A stretch of DNA of 31,989 nt from an uncultured Actinoplanes sp. (GCA_934667465.1 CAKUMG010000002.1:1-31989); one strand, 5' to 3'; positions 1-9,546 are shown, counted from the stretch's first letter. Notes: generated from the sequence alone by a model not told the origin. A program made the numbers and translations.

Positions 1-3000
1 CACCTCGGCCCACGATGTTGCCAGCAGCACATCGACGGGGAATGCCGGCTGGATGCTTTCCGGTTCCGGTTCGTGGTTCGCGAGCAGCTGCAGCCACTCG
101 TCGGTGGTGCCGTCCTCGAGCCGCTCGGCGGCCGCATCCCACTGCGGTAGGACCGCCAGCTTCGTCAGGTGGCCGGTGATGACCGCGGCATGCACCGTCC
201 CTGCCGGCACCTCGGTCCAGGGCACGATGCGCAGAGAGTGCACGGTCAGGTGTACCGCCGCGGCGGAAAGTCGGGCCACTGCGGCGTTCCGGGCAGAGTC
301 GAGCAACCCGGTGACAGGGGGCAGCTCACTGAGCGCACTTATGTCGGCGGATGCGACGCCTGCCGCCTCGGCGGCTGCGATGGCTGCGGCACGGAGCTTC
401 TCGGCGGGTACCTCACGCCGGATCCCGCGGTATCCGAGTATCTCGCCCGCCAGGTCGGCTACCTCATACGCGCGCGACAGCACCGCGGACAGGCTTCCGG
501 CCCCCGGTGCTGCATCGCGAACCGCTTCGATCGCGTGACGGGCGTCGACGACCGATGTCCTCATCATGGTGGTCGTTTCCGTGAACCACTCTCGGATCGG
601 GGTAGCTACCTCTTCGCCGTGCTCGCGCAGGCGGCGCAGTCCGACCAGGCTGTACCCGTCCGGCCCCCTGCTCTGGCCCGCCAGCCACAGGAGGAAGTCC
701 GCGGGCAGGGTACCGGCCGGGTCGAGCGCTTCGCGCAATGATGCCGTCACTCGCGCCCCTGTCGGCCGCCGGTTCGGGGGCAGTGCCGCAGAACGGGTCA
801 GCACCTCGCGCAGCGGCCACAGGCGGGCGGCATCGGTGTCGAGTCCGCGGGCCATCTTCAACAGGTCTGCGGGTCGCCAGCCGACTTGCATCGCGAGCAG
901 CAGCGTTTCCCGTACGTCGGGAAACAGGCCGGTCCGCTCAACCGATTCGATCAGATCACCGGTCTGGCCGGGGGTCAGCCCGAACCGGTGCACCAGGTCG
1001 GGCAGGGAACGCACGTTTACCGTGGGGACGTACTCGAGCCGCTGCAATTGCTCCGACGGCACCTTCAACGGTGTGGCCAGCGGGTGCACCGCCCCGGGAA
1101 GCAGAGGGGCGGGGCCCGGCACGGCCACGGACTCGTGCAGGACACCCGCTGGACCGCTGGCCGGCACCCAGTGCCGCAGCGAGTCCCGTACCCGGCCCGG
1201 TACCTGGTCGTACAGCAGCGCATCGATCAGACGAAGCAGATGGGAACCGGGCTCCAGCGGCGGGCGGGACAGCAGCGCGGCGAGGTTCTGAACTCCGATA
1301 CCCAGCCGGACACTGCCCCGCACCCACAGCGTCACATCGGGTTCCTCCAACCCGTCGGCGATCAACCGCTCCCGGATCGCCTCGGCCAGGGGTCGGCTTC
1401 CTCGCCCGGCCGCCAGGTCCGGATACAACAGGATCAGGCGTTCCAAACCCGTCGCCGATGTTCCAAAGGCGGCGGCCGCGTCGTCCAGTCCCTCCGGCGT
1501 GGCAGCATCGGCCCGGTGCGGGCCCCGGTGGAAGTCCAGCACCGCCGAGGCCAGACCGGCCGGCAGGAGCCGCAGCAGTGCCAGGGATACGCCGGCACTG
1601 GTCATCTGCCCCAGTACGGCCCAGTCGGCCGCGGTCAGGCCCAGCCGGCCGGCGAGCCTGGCCAGCACGATCACGTCATGATCGGTTCGGGCTCCGGCCC
1701 CCTCGAGCCGCTGCCGGAGTCGTCCGGCCCAGGATTCCCCGTCCGGGTCCATCCGTTCGGCTCCGCCGATCACGGCCCGCAATTCTCCGGCGAACGGCTC
1801 CAGCTCCACGGGCCGCAGACCCAGGTCCCGGATCACGGCGTACAGCGGTCCCTGGTGAACCCCGATCCGCCGGGCCACATCGAACAGTCCGACGGGTGCC
1901 TCTCCCAGCACGGTCACGAGTTGCGCATAAGTGCGGCGACCGTCGTCGTCCAGCCCCAGCGAGCCGGCCAGATCATCATAGCCGGGCAACCCGGCCCACC
2001 GGGCGACCAGCGTCCGCACCTCGGGCACCTCGACTGCCGCCGTGCCGAGAGCCGACCTGACCTCCCGGTGCGCCTGGTCGATGGCCAGCAGCAAGTCGTG
2101 GAACTGCCCGCGCTGACCGGCGGGCGTGATCGCCGGTCGGTCCAGGCTCTCCCGCATGATCCTCAGCGCGCCGCGCAAGTTGGTGAAGAAGGCGTGCGCA
2201 TCGCTGTCTTGCGGCAAGACCTCACGCACCCGGGCGCCGTAGCCCTCGTCGTAGTCGTGCCGGATGCCGTCCAGGATCGCGCGCAACTCGGCCAAGGGCC
2301 GGCGCTCGACCAGATCACCGAATCGCGGGCCACCCATCTCGACGCGGTCGGCCATCATGACGCGGATGTCGGACGCCGGCGGGTCCCAGGCACCCCGCTG
2401 CAGCAGCACGGCCTGCGTCTCGCTCACCAAGCCCTTGTCGCGCCCGCCCCGCAGCGCCTCGTCCCAGGCACCCCGGTCGGCCATCGACTGCTTGGGCCGC
2501 AGGTAGCCGAAGGCGAACTCGAGCGCCTGACCACCCGTACGCGCGAGGTCGAGCAGCACCTCGTGAACACGCAGCTCCCGGTTGTCCGGGTCTTCGGCGA
2601 CCATCTCCGCCATAGCGCGGGTAATCTCCCGCGCCGACGGCTCGGACGGACGCGGGGCACCAGTCAGATAATGGTGCGCCGCCTGCCATGAGGATTGCGC
2701 CAGCCAACCCTCGAGCCACTGTCCAGCCTCGGTGAGCGGGTGATGGCCGGTCGAGGGCAACGACGTGAACCACTCCTGCGCAACGTCAGGCATCCTTACC
2801 GACGGGGCCCGCATCCGCTCGAGCAGCTCCGACAGGGCGACAGACGTCCCGGCCAGGATCACCACGGGGCTCTCCCGCCGGAGGCGGCGCAACAGAACTC
2901 CGACGGTGGTCAGATCGGCGTGGTCTGCGTTCCAGCCGTCTCCGTCGACCACCAGGACCGGCCGGCCCCCGCCGGCGAACAGTGCCGTTTCCCGGACGAA

Positions 3001-6000
3001 CGTCCGGAGCGGCTCCATGCCACGTGACCAGTCCTCACGCCTACCGACGACCGTCAGATGCTGCCACCGCCAGGCGAAGCGTCCGGGCTTGAGGACTTCC
3101 GGACCCCACGACGGTGGCGGCGGCCCGATCGACGCGTAGGACTCCCCCGCCTGGTACAGGTAGAGGTCAGGGGTTCCGTCATGGTTGACGGTGCGGACAG
3201 TGCGGTCGGCCGAGACGAGCCGCAGCCGTACGCCAAGAGCGTGCGCAAGGACTGTCTCCAGCCACGGAACCGGCAGCCCAACACCCATGTCCCTGTCGAG
3301 CAGGAGCTGACGCGCCATCTGTTCACGGGAGAGCCAAGTGCCCGCCCTACCCGCGGTAATGTGCGCTCGCACCATCCGTTCGCCGGCCGCGCCCGGAGTC
3401 CGGTCGTAGTAGGCCTCAAGAAGGTCGACGATCCAGGGTTCCCGGCCGAAAAGGCCGGCTCCGGCACGGCGGGCGTGGATGATCTCCAGCAGCTCGGCGC
3501 GGGCCGCCGGTGGCACTACCATGGTCATCAGTTCGGTGAAGCTGGGCTGGTCGAGCGCCACGGCCTCTCCCGGCCCCGGTAGCAGCCCGTCCGCCTCGTC
3601 CAGGACATCGGCGGCGTACAGGAGCAGTGACGCCGCATCGGTGACGCGGCCTGGGAGCGGCACACCCTGGCGATCGACGGCATCCATCACCGCTCTGATC
3701 AGCGCTTCCGGAGACCGGATCGAGTACCGGCCGTACGGGCGCCAGTTCAGTGGTACCCCGGGTCCCTCGGACTCGGCGTCCGGCATGTCGGTGTCGGCGG
3801 TCTCGACCGGCCGGGCCATGAGGGCGAGCATCGCCATGGTCAGGGTGACCGGGTCACCGAAGGCCGCAAATGCCTGCGGGCCCGTTTCCGGTACCGACGT
3901 CATCCGGCCCAGACGGCCCTCGCCGTCCCATTCCCACCCGAGAGTACGCAGCGCTATGCGATAGTTGCCCGCGGGCATGGCGACGATAGCCAGCAGGGCG
4001 GCCGCCTCGCTCAGGTGCAGCTGCTCGAATCCGGGCACTGCAATCGACCGCGGACCGCTGGTAAAACGCACATCGAGAACTTTCAAACCTGGCTGGGTCA
4101 GCGCTGTCAGTGCTTCACCGAGTTTGCGCCATGAGTTCGAATCCGCACCGAAGGTGAAAGACCCGCGGCCGCGAGGCATGGCGTCGCTGGCGACGACGTA
4201 GGTCAGGGTGACCGGTTCGCTCGACGTCGGAAAGATCGTCGGGAACTCGGTCCGGCCGGCGAGCCGGACCCGATCGTTGAGGTCATCAAGTGCCAGTACC
4301 GCTGTGGCGGGATCCCCTGCTTGCGACACAGTCGTCACGATCAGCTCGCGGTAGGCGTCGTCGAACTGGGCGGCACGCAGGATCGCCAGCCGTTCCTGGA
4401 CGCCTTCCCCTGCCCGCTGCAAGGAGAGAAGGTTCTCGCCGGTGTCGATGAGCCGGTCGTGCATCCAGGAGATCTCCGATTCCCGCACACCCAGGTCGGC
4501 GGCAAGGCCATCGGCCCACTGCCGGTAACCGGCGGCGATCTCGTCCGGGTCAGCACCGGCGGTTCCCGCGAAGGTCGCGGTATAGGCGCTGACCGCACCC
4601 GGGTCCACCGGCCGGACGGCGCCGTGTTCGCCGGCTGGTACCACGCGAGCCAGCCGGGTTGCCACCAGCAACTCGATCGGGGCAAGACCGGCATGGTCAG
4701 CATGGACCACCAGATCTTGCGGGATCCTCCCGAGGCTTTCAGCGGCCGCTGTGACTTCCTCCGGCAAGCTCAGCCGGTTCTCCGGCAGCGCCGGAGAACC
4801 GGCTGAGGCCCGTTGCGCGTCCGGGGTGGTGTCGATCAGCTCACGCAGCTTCCGTTCCGCGTAATCGAGCACCTGGTACCGGGGGGCCCTGGCGTTGAGC
4901 ACCGGTGTGATGACGGACCACACCCGGTCGGGGAAGTGCCACGCGTCGGCTCGGAGCCGGACCACCAGCAGGAGCAGCAGGGCCGGATCACGTACCCCGC
5001 GCTCGGCGGCCAGGGTGGGCAGACCGGTCGGGACCTGGCCGGTCCGCAGGGCGTAGCCGGTCAGCAGAGAGCTGCTGACACCCAGCTCCGCGGCCGCCAC
5101 TCGCCGGTTTCCGAGGTCCCACCCGAGGCCGGGATAGCGCGTCGCGGCATCGTCCAAGACGGCGGCGAGCAGGGCCAGTAACTCATGGTGGCTGAACCAG
5201 TCCCGGTCGCTTACCTCGCGTAGGCGAAGCAGCTCGAGACCGTACGTGTCAGCCAGCCACCGTTCAGCCACCGGTGCCAACTCCGGGTGGTCAGCATCGG
5301 CCGCGCGGAGATCGAGATCGGTGAGGAAAGCGGCCTGCTGCGCCGGTCCGCGTGTCAGGATCCCGCCGAGCTGAGCGAGCTGTCCTTGCAGATGTTCGGT
5401 GAGGGCTGCCACGTCGAGCGCGAGGCCCCGGTGGCTCGGGTCCGGCCCTGACCGCAGGTCCTCCGTCAGTCGCAGCACCCAGGCCGGCCGAACTTCGAGA
5501 ACCTCGGCGGCTTCATACGCCACTTTCAGATACTGCCGCCCGGTACTCGCGGGCATTCCGATATAGCCGTCCATGCCGTTCAGCCATTCCGGATCCCGCC
5601 TCACGCCCGTGACCAGGCGGATGGCAGCGACGTCCCAGCCCAGCGAAAGTCTGCGCGCCAGGGCCGGGTCGAACAAGGGATTGCTGTCCGACACTTCGCG
5701 AAGGAGCGAGATGTGCTCCTCACCGGTGAGGCCGAGTTGCCTGCTCCACCAGTCGGTCAGCACCACGTCCGCCTGCTGTCCGGCTCTCGTTTCAGCTTCC
5801 GCGCGGGTCCGGCCGGGGTTCTCCAGGGCCTCGATCAGGCCATTGTGCTCGGCGCCCCGCATCTCCCACGCCCGGCGCTCGACTGCCTGCCATTGCGGTA
5901 GCACTTCGGCAAGCCGTGCCAGATGTCCCGCGATGACAGTGGCATGCAGGGTCCCGGTCGTCCGCGGGTCCGGCCACGAGTGGCGAAGATTGCCGGCGGT

Positions 6001-9000
6001 CCGCATGGCGTCGTCCCGGATGCGGGCCACCTCGGTCGTGTCAGGCTCGTCGCCGTCGAGCAGGCCGTCCGCGGCCGCGGCAATCCTCCGGGCCTGACTG
6101 AGCAGCTCATCCACACCGGATCCCCGGGTCGGCGCCAGATGGCGTCGAGCTGTTTCGACCGCTTCCCGTGCGGTGTCGGCCATAAGTTGCACGGCTTCCT
6201 CGTACCGCTGAATCTTTCCCCAGGTCCGCTTGTAGCTTGCAGCCATGTCGTTGCGCAATACATACATATCAGCAACGCCAAGGCCGTCCCTGCCCTGACC
6301 GCGACCCGCGAGCCAGAGCAACTCCTCGGGAGGCACTTTGTACTTGTCGTCAACGGCGAGGGTGAGATGGCTTTCGATGTTTCTCGCGACGTCCGCCGGC
6401 GCGGGGTGAGCGCCGCCGGCGGTGCGGACCTGGTTCACCCGGACCAGCACCTCCCGCAGAGGGAACAGCAGACTTGGGTGGATGCTCAGCTCAGCGGCGA
6501 GTTCGACCAGCTCTCCCGGTTGCCAGCCGGTCTGCGTCGTCAGCCGGAGCATGTCGTGCGTGACGCGCAGGTGGGCGGTGCCGGAGACGAGGTTCACGAG
6601 TCTGTCGGCCTGCGCCGCCGAGAGCCCGAGAGCGGCACGGAGAGCCGGCCCGGCGCTCACGTCCACGGTGGGCGTGTCCTGCGCGGCGCCGGGCAGCCTG
6701 AGCGAGCGGATCACGGCGGGAAGGCGGGACGGCTGTTCGTCGTGCAGCGCCGCGGCGAGCAGGCGTAGCAGGTAGGAATTACGGTGCCGAGCCGCTTCGG
6801 GCAGCAGCACGTGCAGGTGTCCGGCATCGAAGCCGAGGCGGGCGGTCCACCGCACCCAGGCATCCCGGGTGGGATCGTCCTCCGCCCCGACGGCGGTGAT
6901 CAGCCGGTCCCGAACCCAGCCCGCGAGCTCGTGGCCCTGGGCCGTCTCATATGCATGTCGTCCGTCCTCGCCCGGGTTCGCTGCCCCGGGCAACGGCCGG
7001 AGTGTGAATCCGGCGGCCAGGGCGGGGAAGGCGGTGAGCACGTGCTGCAGACCCTCCGGAGACGTCCGGAACACGTCGGCCGCGCTCTGCAGGGCGATCG
7101 GGCTCAGGGGGCCAAAAGATCCGGTCCGGTTCCCCGGCCGCATCCGGTACGACGCGAGCGCCGTCCGGACCAGGTCGGCGGGCAACTCGCGCAGCAGCTC
7201 GAACGACAGACCCGCCTGGATCAACCGCCCCACGAGGTAGCGGTCGTCGACCGTCAGCCCCACCCTGCCGGTGAGTTCGGCCAGCAGCACGATGTCGCGC
7301 TCGGTACGGACCCCGGCGCCCGCCAGGCGCAGGCGCAGCCGTTCGGTGCGGGACCCTTCGGCGCGCAGTCGTTCGAGCCGTAGCCGGTCGATCCGGGACA
7401 GGGCCGGTGGATCGATGTCCCGTTCATCGCCCAGCACCGCGCGCAGATCGTCGCGCAACGGCAGCAGATCCGCGGGCCGCACCGCAAGGTCCCGGACGAC
7501 GGAGTACAGCGGCCCGGGGTGCACCTCGATCGTCTCAGCCACCTCGAGCACGTCGTCGGGGACCTCACCGAGGACGCCGACCAGCTCGACCAGCCGGTCA
7601 TGACCGGTGCTGTCCAGCTCCAGCGCCCCGGCCAGCCGCGCGACCCGGTCGGGATGGAATCCGGTCAGCGGATCGGTCAGCCGGTTCCCCAGCCATCCCG
7701 GCAGATCCCTGTCCCGCAGCCAGGCCTCCACCGCGCCGGCGGGGTCCACGGCAGGCATGGGCTGCGCCCAGCTGGTGACCAGATCGCCCCCGCTGGGAAG
7801 GCCGCCGGGGAAAGGACGGAGTTCCGCGTGAGCCGAGTCGAGAGCGAGCAGCATGTCCCCGAATTGCGAGCGCAGGATGCCCGGCTCGGTGCCCGGCTCG
7901 GCCAAGGTCGCCCGCATCAGATCGAGGATCGTGCGCAGAGAGGTAAAGGGAACTGGCTCAGTCGATCCGGCGAGCCGCTCCCGCACCTGCACGCCGTACC
8001 CGTGGTCGTAGTCGTGGATGATCCCGGCCAGGATGCCGCCCAGGTCCGCGGAGGACTTGTCGGCGAGCAGCTCGCCGTACGGGTCCGCGGCGCGGATTTC
8101 GGTGTTCTCGGCGCCCAGCCAGGCACGCCGGACGGGATCGATGTACGTGTCCTGCGCGAGCAGCGACTCCGGTTCGAGCCAGTGCCACTGGGCCCCGTCG
8201 TGGGCGAGCACCGCTGGACGGAGCGACGCGCCCGGGCTGGGCTGGTACGACACCAGCGCCAGGCTGCCCGGGGGGAGCTCGTCGAACCTCGCGAGGCGGC
8301 CCCGGGTCAACCGGGGCAGGTCCCGGGTCCGGATCGGCATCGGCGAGTCGTTGAGCAGCTCCGACATCGTTTCTCGCGGGACGCCGTACCGGGCCTGGTA
8401 GGCACCGGCGGCGAAGGCCGCGGCCGGGATTGCTGCCGGGAACAGGTCGGCGTAGTCGGCAAGGATGCGCAGATACTGCTGGAGCCGGGACACGGACGGG
8501 AACGGGTCACCAGTCGTGCGGGCCAGCTGCACGGTCATCGATGCGGAAACATGGGACGCCGGTGTCACCCGGATGGCGACCGCGTTCTCCCAGAGCGTCG
8601 TCCGCCCGCGGTCGTCGACGGCAACGGTCCTGGCCCGCAGGTCGTAATCGCGGGGTTCGGTCAGACCGGCGGCTTGGAGTTGCACTTGGGTCTGCAGCCG
8701 GCCGGACAATGCCTCGGCCCACTCGAGGCGGTCACCGCCGGCCGGAGGATCGGACGGTTGCCATGGGATGACCACGATCCGGTCCTGGTCGATCGGCTGC
8801 GAGCGCAGGAATTCCCCGGCCGTGCTGGTCGCGGGATCCTCCTCTGCGAGGAACAGATAGGTGATGCCGTCCGGCGGCTCGGCCTCGTGCGCGGCTTGCC
8901 ACAGTTCCTCGTTGCCGGCCTGGGTCAGCGACCCGGTCAGCAACACCCGGGACTCGGCCGCGGCACCGAAGAAAATCCTGGAACAGTGGTTGTCGATGTC

Positions 9001-9006
9001 CGGCAC
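1..9006 (-). CDS. Protein A: giant modular Cys-headed protein, 3' end beyond the window
   Basis: One reading frame stays open from 9175 to the left edge; I read every codon and found no stop. I prefer the GTG start at 9006, because GGGAG lies 5 nt upstream and the same GGGAG-5nt-start arrangement, also followed by CCG, opens protein D. An ATG at 9096 is the alternative. The 3,002 codons in view encode an N-terminal alpha/beta head (residues 1-190, Cys8), a small helical block (to about 400), a helical solenoid (about 438-900), a second helical block (about 1050-1570), an alpha/beta plus OTU-like region (about 1580-2080), then further copies of the helical block and solenoid up to the edge. 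Cys8 is the only cysteine I can find. There is no signal peptide or membrane segment. It is divergent from the WXG100 pair. Function is unknown; related to giant 'lonely Cys' type actinobacterial proteins, from memory only. Confidence 0.93.
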   Translation of the reverse strand, partial: MPDIDNHCSRIFFGAAAESRVLLTGSLTQAGNEELWQAAHEAEPPDGITYLFLAEEDPATSTAGEFLRSQPIDQDRIVVIPWQPSDPPAGGDRLEWAEALSGRLQTQVQLQAAGLTEPRDYDLRARTVAVDDRGRTTLWENAVAIRVTPASHVSASMTVQLARTTGDPFPSVSRLQQYLRILADYADLFPAAIPAAAFAAGAYQARYGVPRETMSELLNDSPMPIRTRDLPRLTRGRLARFDELPPGSLALVSYQPSPGASLRPAVLAHDGAQWHWLEPESLLAQDTYIDPVRRAWLGAENTEIRAADPYGELLADKSSADLGGILAGIIHDYDHGYGVQVRERLAGSTEPVPFTSLRTILDLMRATLAEPGTEPGILRSQFGDMLLALDSAHAELRPFPGGLPSGGDLVTSWAQPMPAVDPAGAVEAWLRDRDLPGWLGNRLTDPLTGFHPDRVARLAGALELDSTGHDRLVELVGVLGEVPDDVLEVAETIEVHPGPLYSVVRDLAVRPADLLPLRDDLRAVLGDERDIDPPALSRIDRLRLERLRAEGSRTERLRLRLAGAGVRTERDIVLLAELTGRVGLTVDDRYLVGRLIQAGLSFELLRELPADLVRTALASYRMRPGNRTGSFGPLSPIALQSAADVFRTSPEGLQHVLTAFPALAAGFTLRPLPGAANPGEDGRHAYETAQGHELAGWVRDRLITAVGAEDDPTRDAWVRWTARLGFDAGHLHVLLPEAARHRNSYLLRLLAAALHDEQPSRLPAVIRSLRLPGAAQDTPTVDVSAGPALRAALGLSAAQADRLVNLVSGTAHLRVTHDMLRLTTQTGWQPGELVELAAELSIHPSLLFPLREVLVRVNQVRTAGGAHPAPADVARNIESHLTLAVDDKYKVPPEELLWLAGRGQGRDGLGVADMYVLRNDMAASYKRTWGKIQRYEEAVQLMADTAREAVETARRHLAPTRGSGVDELLSQARRIAAAADGLLDGDEPDTTEVARIRDDAMRTAGNLRHSWPDPRTTGTLHATVIAGHLARLAEVLPQWQAVERRAWEMRGAEHNGLIEALENPGRTRAEAETRAGQQADVVLTDWWSRQLGLTGEEHISLLREVSDSNPLFDPALARRLSLGWDVAAIRLVTGVRRDPEWLNGMDGYIGMPASTGRQYLKVAYEAAEVLEVRPAWVLRLTEDLRSGPDPSHRGLALDVAALTEHLQGQLAQLGGILTRGPAQQAAFLTDLDLRAADADHPELAPVAERWLADTYGLELLRLREVSDRDWFSHHELLALLAAVLDDAATRYPGLGWDLGNRRVAAAELGVSSSLLTGYALRTGQVPTGLPTLAAERGVRDPALLLLLVVRLRADAWHFPDRVWSVITPVLNARAPRYQVLDYAERKLRELIDTTPDAQRASAGSPALPENRLSLPEEVTAAAESLGRIPQDLVVHADHAGLAPIELLVATRLARVVPAGEHGAVRPVDPGAVSAYTATFAGTAGADPDEIAAGYRQWADGLAADLGVRESEISWMHDRLIDTGENLLSLQRAGEGVQERLAILRAAQFDDAYRELIVTTVSQAGDPATAVLALDDLNDRVRLAGRTEFPTIFPTSSEPVTLTYVVASDAMPRGRGSFTFGADSNSWRKLGEALTALTQPGLKVLDVRFTSGPRSIAVPGFEQLHLSEAAALLAIVAMPAGNYRIALRTLGWEWDGEGRLGRMTSVPETGPQAFAAFGDPVTLTMAMLALMARPVETADTDMPDAESEGPGVPLNWRPYGRYSIRSPEALIRAVMDAVDRQGVPLPGRVTDAASLLLYAADVLDEADGLLPGPGEAVALDQPSFTELMTMVVPPAARAELLEIIHARRAGAGLFGREPWIVDLLEAYYDRTPGAAGERMVRAHITAGRAGTWLSREQMARQLLLDRDMGVGLPVPWLETVLAHALGVRLRLVSADRTVRTVNHDGTPDLYLYQAGESYASIGPPPPSWGPEVLKPGRFAWRWQHLTVVGRREDWSRGMEPLRTFVRETALFAGGGRPVLVVDGDGWNADHADLTTVGVLLRRLRRESPVVILAGTSVALSELLERMRAPSVRMPDVAQEWFTSLPSTGHHPLTEAGQWLEGWLAQSSWQAAHHYLTGAPRPSEPSAREITRAMAEMVAEDPDNRELRVHEVLLDLARTGGQALEFAFGYLRPKQSMADRGAWDEALRGGRDKGLVSETQAVLLQRGAWDPPASDIRVMMADRVEMGGPRFGDLVERRPLAELRAILDGIRHDYDEGYGARVREVLPQDSDAHAFFTNLRGALRIMRESLDRPAITPAGQRGQFHDLLLAIDQAHREVRSALGTAAVEVPEVRTLVARWAGLPGYDDLAGSLGLDDDGRRTYAQLVTVLGEAPVGLFDVARRIGVHQGPLYAVIRDLGLRPVELEPFAGELRAVIGGAERMDPDGESWAGRLRQRLEGAGARTDHDVIVLARLAGRLGLTAADWAVLGQMTSAGVSLALLRLLPAGLASAVLDFHRGPHRADAATPEGLDDAAAAFGTSATGLERLILLYPDLAAGRGSRPLAEAIRERLIADGLEEPDVTLWVRGSVRLGIGVQNLAALLSRPPLEPGSHLLRLIDALLYDQVPGRVRDSLRHWVPASGPAGVLHESVAVPGPAPLLPGAVHPLATPLKVPSEQLQRLEYVPTVNVRSLPDLVHRFGLTPGQTGDLIESVERTGLFPDVRETLLLAMQVGWRPADLLKMARGLDTDAARLWPLREVLTRSAALPPNRRPTGARVTASLREALDPAGTLPADFLLWLAGQSRGPDGYSLVGLRRLREHGEEVATPIREWFTETTTMMRTSVVDARHAIEAVRDAAPGAGSLSAVLSRAYEVADLAGEILGYRGIRREVPAEKLRAAAIAAAEAAGVASADISALSELPPVTGLLDSARNAAVARLSAAAVHLTVHSLRIVPWTEVPAGTVHAAVITGHLTKLAVLPQWDAAAERLEDGTTDEWLQLLANHEPEPESIQPAFPVDVLLATSWAEV
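664..2000 (-). repeat. Helical solenoid module, second copy in protein A
   Basis: This is the second copy of the solenoid in A, opening with LVARWAGLPGYDDL and closing with FLLWLAGQSRG. It carries the landmark sequences GVHQGPLYAVIRDLGL and LAMQVGWRPADLLKMARGL, aligned with those of the first copy. The tryptophan that opens this copy lies 5,697 nt (1,899 codons) downstream of its counterpart in copy one, which sets the period of the super-module. Confidence 0.78.
3050..3750 (-). repeat. Degenerate OTU-like domain in protein A
   Basis: The encoded stretch begins near WRPYGRYSIRSPEALIRAV, continues through a YYDRTPG motif and VLAHALGVRLRLV, and ends at LKPGRFAWRWQHLTV. The order (a short helix after a 'G.. 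L..AV' motif, an LA..LGV strand, and a closing HL[TI] strand) resembles OTU cysteine peptidases. No cysteine stands at the nucleophile position. Two paralogous copies are in F. The OTU relation is a judgement by eye. Confidence 0.4.
6301..7697 (-). repeat. Helical solenoid module, first copy in protein A
   Basis: This stretch encodes A residues about 438-902. It runs from a GWLGNRL motif through repeated helices of the type 'L..LA..LG..P', then VRWTARLGFDAGHLHVLLP, then a HDMLRL..QTGWQPGELVELAAEL helix and ends at ELLWLAGRG. The same order of motifs occurs in D (20277-21667), in F (28448-29730) and again in A (664-2000). The closest relative in the window is D. No enzymatic motif is visible. 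Role inferred: a rod-like or scaffold segment. Confidence 0.8.
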
Positions 9007-9206
9007 GTACGCTCCCAGCGGCGGGTCTACGCTTCGCCGCCCGCGGCACTCTGCCAGCGGTAGGAGGACGAGGGACAGCCCCCCGTACGGGGACATCACG
9101 ACGTCCGTCCCCGCGGGTCGCGGTGTCCCCTGAATCGGCCTCTGTCGCGATCCGAGTGGGAGCTGCGACGCTGGTTAAGGTTGTCCAGACGGCAGGAGAA
9201 CAACAG
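9007..9206. promoter_or_regulatory. Divergent intergenic region with conserved leader element shared with the gene D upstream region
   Basis: This 200-nt gap separates divergent gene A and the WXG100 pair. Read on the minus strand, about 130 nt match the sequence upstream of gene D. The core at 9089-9112 has inverted arms GGGGAC and GTCCCC around a 12-nt centre containing GACGTC. It differs from the D copy (21921-21944) only at two central bases. An outer block, ACACCGCG, is also shared. The A ribosome site GGGAG lies at 9012-9016. On the plus strand AGGAGA at 9194-9199 serves WXG100 gene 1. I cannot assign -10/-35 boxes confidently. The element could be an operator or a 5'UTR hairpin. Confidence 0.6.
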
Positions 9207-9533
9207 ATGACCACGCCGATCAATATCACACCGCAGATGCTGATGCAGGCCAACGCGGACTGCCTGAACACCGCGGGAAGCATCGAAAGCCAGCTTGCCC
9301 ACATCCGCAACGCCGTCGCCGAGCTGGCCGGGTCGTGGCTGGGAGTGAGCTCGAAGCGCTATCAGGATCTGATGGAGGACTACGACGCGTACGGCGTGAT
9401 CATGAACAATGCGCTGCATGGGATCGGTGACGGCCTGATGGGTAACTTCCACAATTACACGACCGCGGAGTCCACCAACGTCGCCGGCATCGAGGTGGTG
9501 CACGACAACCTGCCCGCCGCCAACCTCGGCTGA
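9207..9533 (+). CDS. WXG100 family protein (ESAT-6-like), first of pair
   Basis: Encodes 108 aa with the layout of a WXG100 helical hairpin: helix one ending near residue 42, the turn motif SWLG, then helix two, followed by a NYTTAE stretch that fits the YxxxD/E export motif of type VII secretion. The ATG at 9207 follows AGGAGA with 7 nt spacing. An upstream in-frame ATG at 9123 is rejected, since it has no ribosome site and overlaps the conserved leader. One Cys at residue 19 is unusual for the family. Members normally form a heterodimer with the adjacent gene product and leave the cell through an ESX/T7SS translocon. No translocon genes are in the window. Confidence 0.9.
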   Translation: MTTPINITPQMLMQANADCLNTAGSIESQLAHIRNAVAELAGSWLGVSSKRYQDLMEDYDAYGVIMNNALHGIGDGLMGNFHNYTTAESTNVAGIEVVHDNLPAANLG

Positions 9534-9546
9534 GGAGGAAAGCATC

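Noticed and set aside
886..2691. Long plus-strand ORF of 601 codons, and similar ones at 7519-9063, 10486-12369 and 15355-16980
   Set aside because: They lie antisense to A or C. High GC removes stop codons in the opposite strand. Their translations are Arg/Gly/Pro/Gln-rich with no recognisable motif, while the minus-strand frames align with each other as domains.
9007..9096. ATG at 9096 as the start of protein A
   Set aside because: It would translate the conserved leader, including half of the palindrome. The GTG at 9006 has GGGAG at 5 nt, aligned with the start of D. It cannot be fully excluded because the frame is open.
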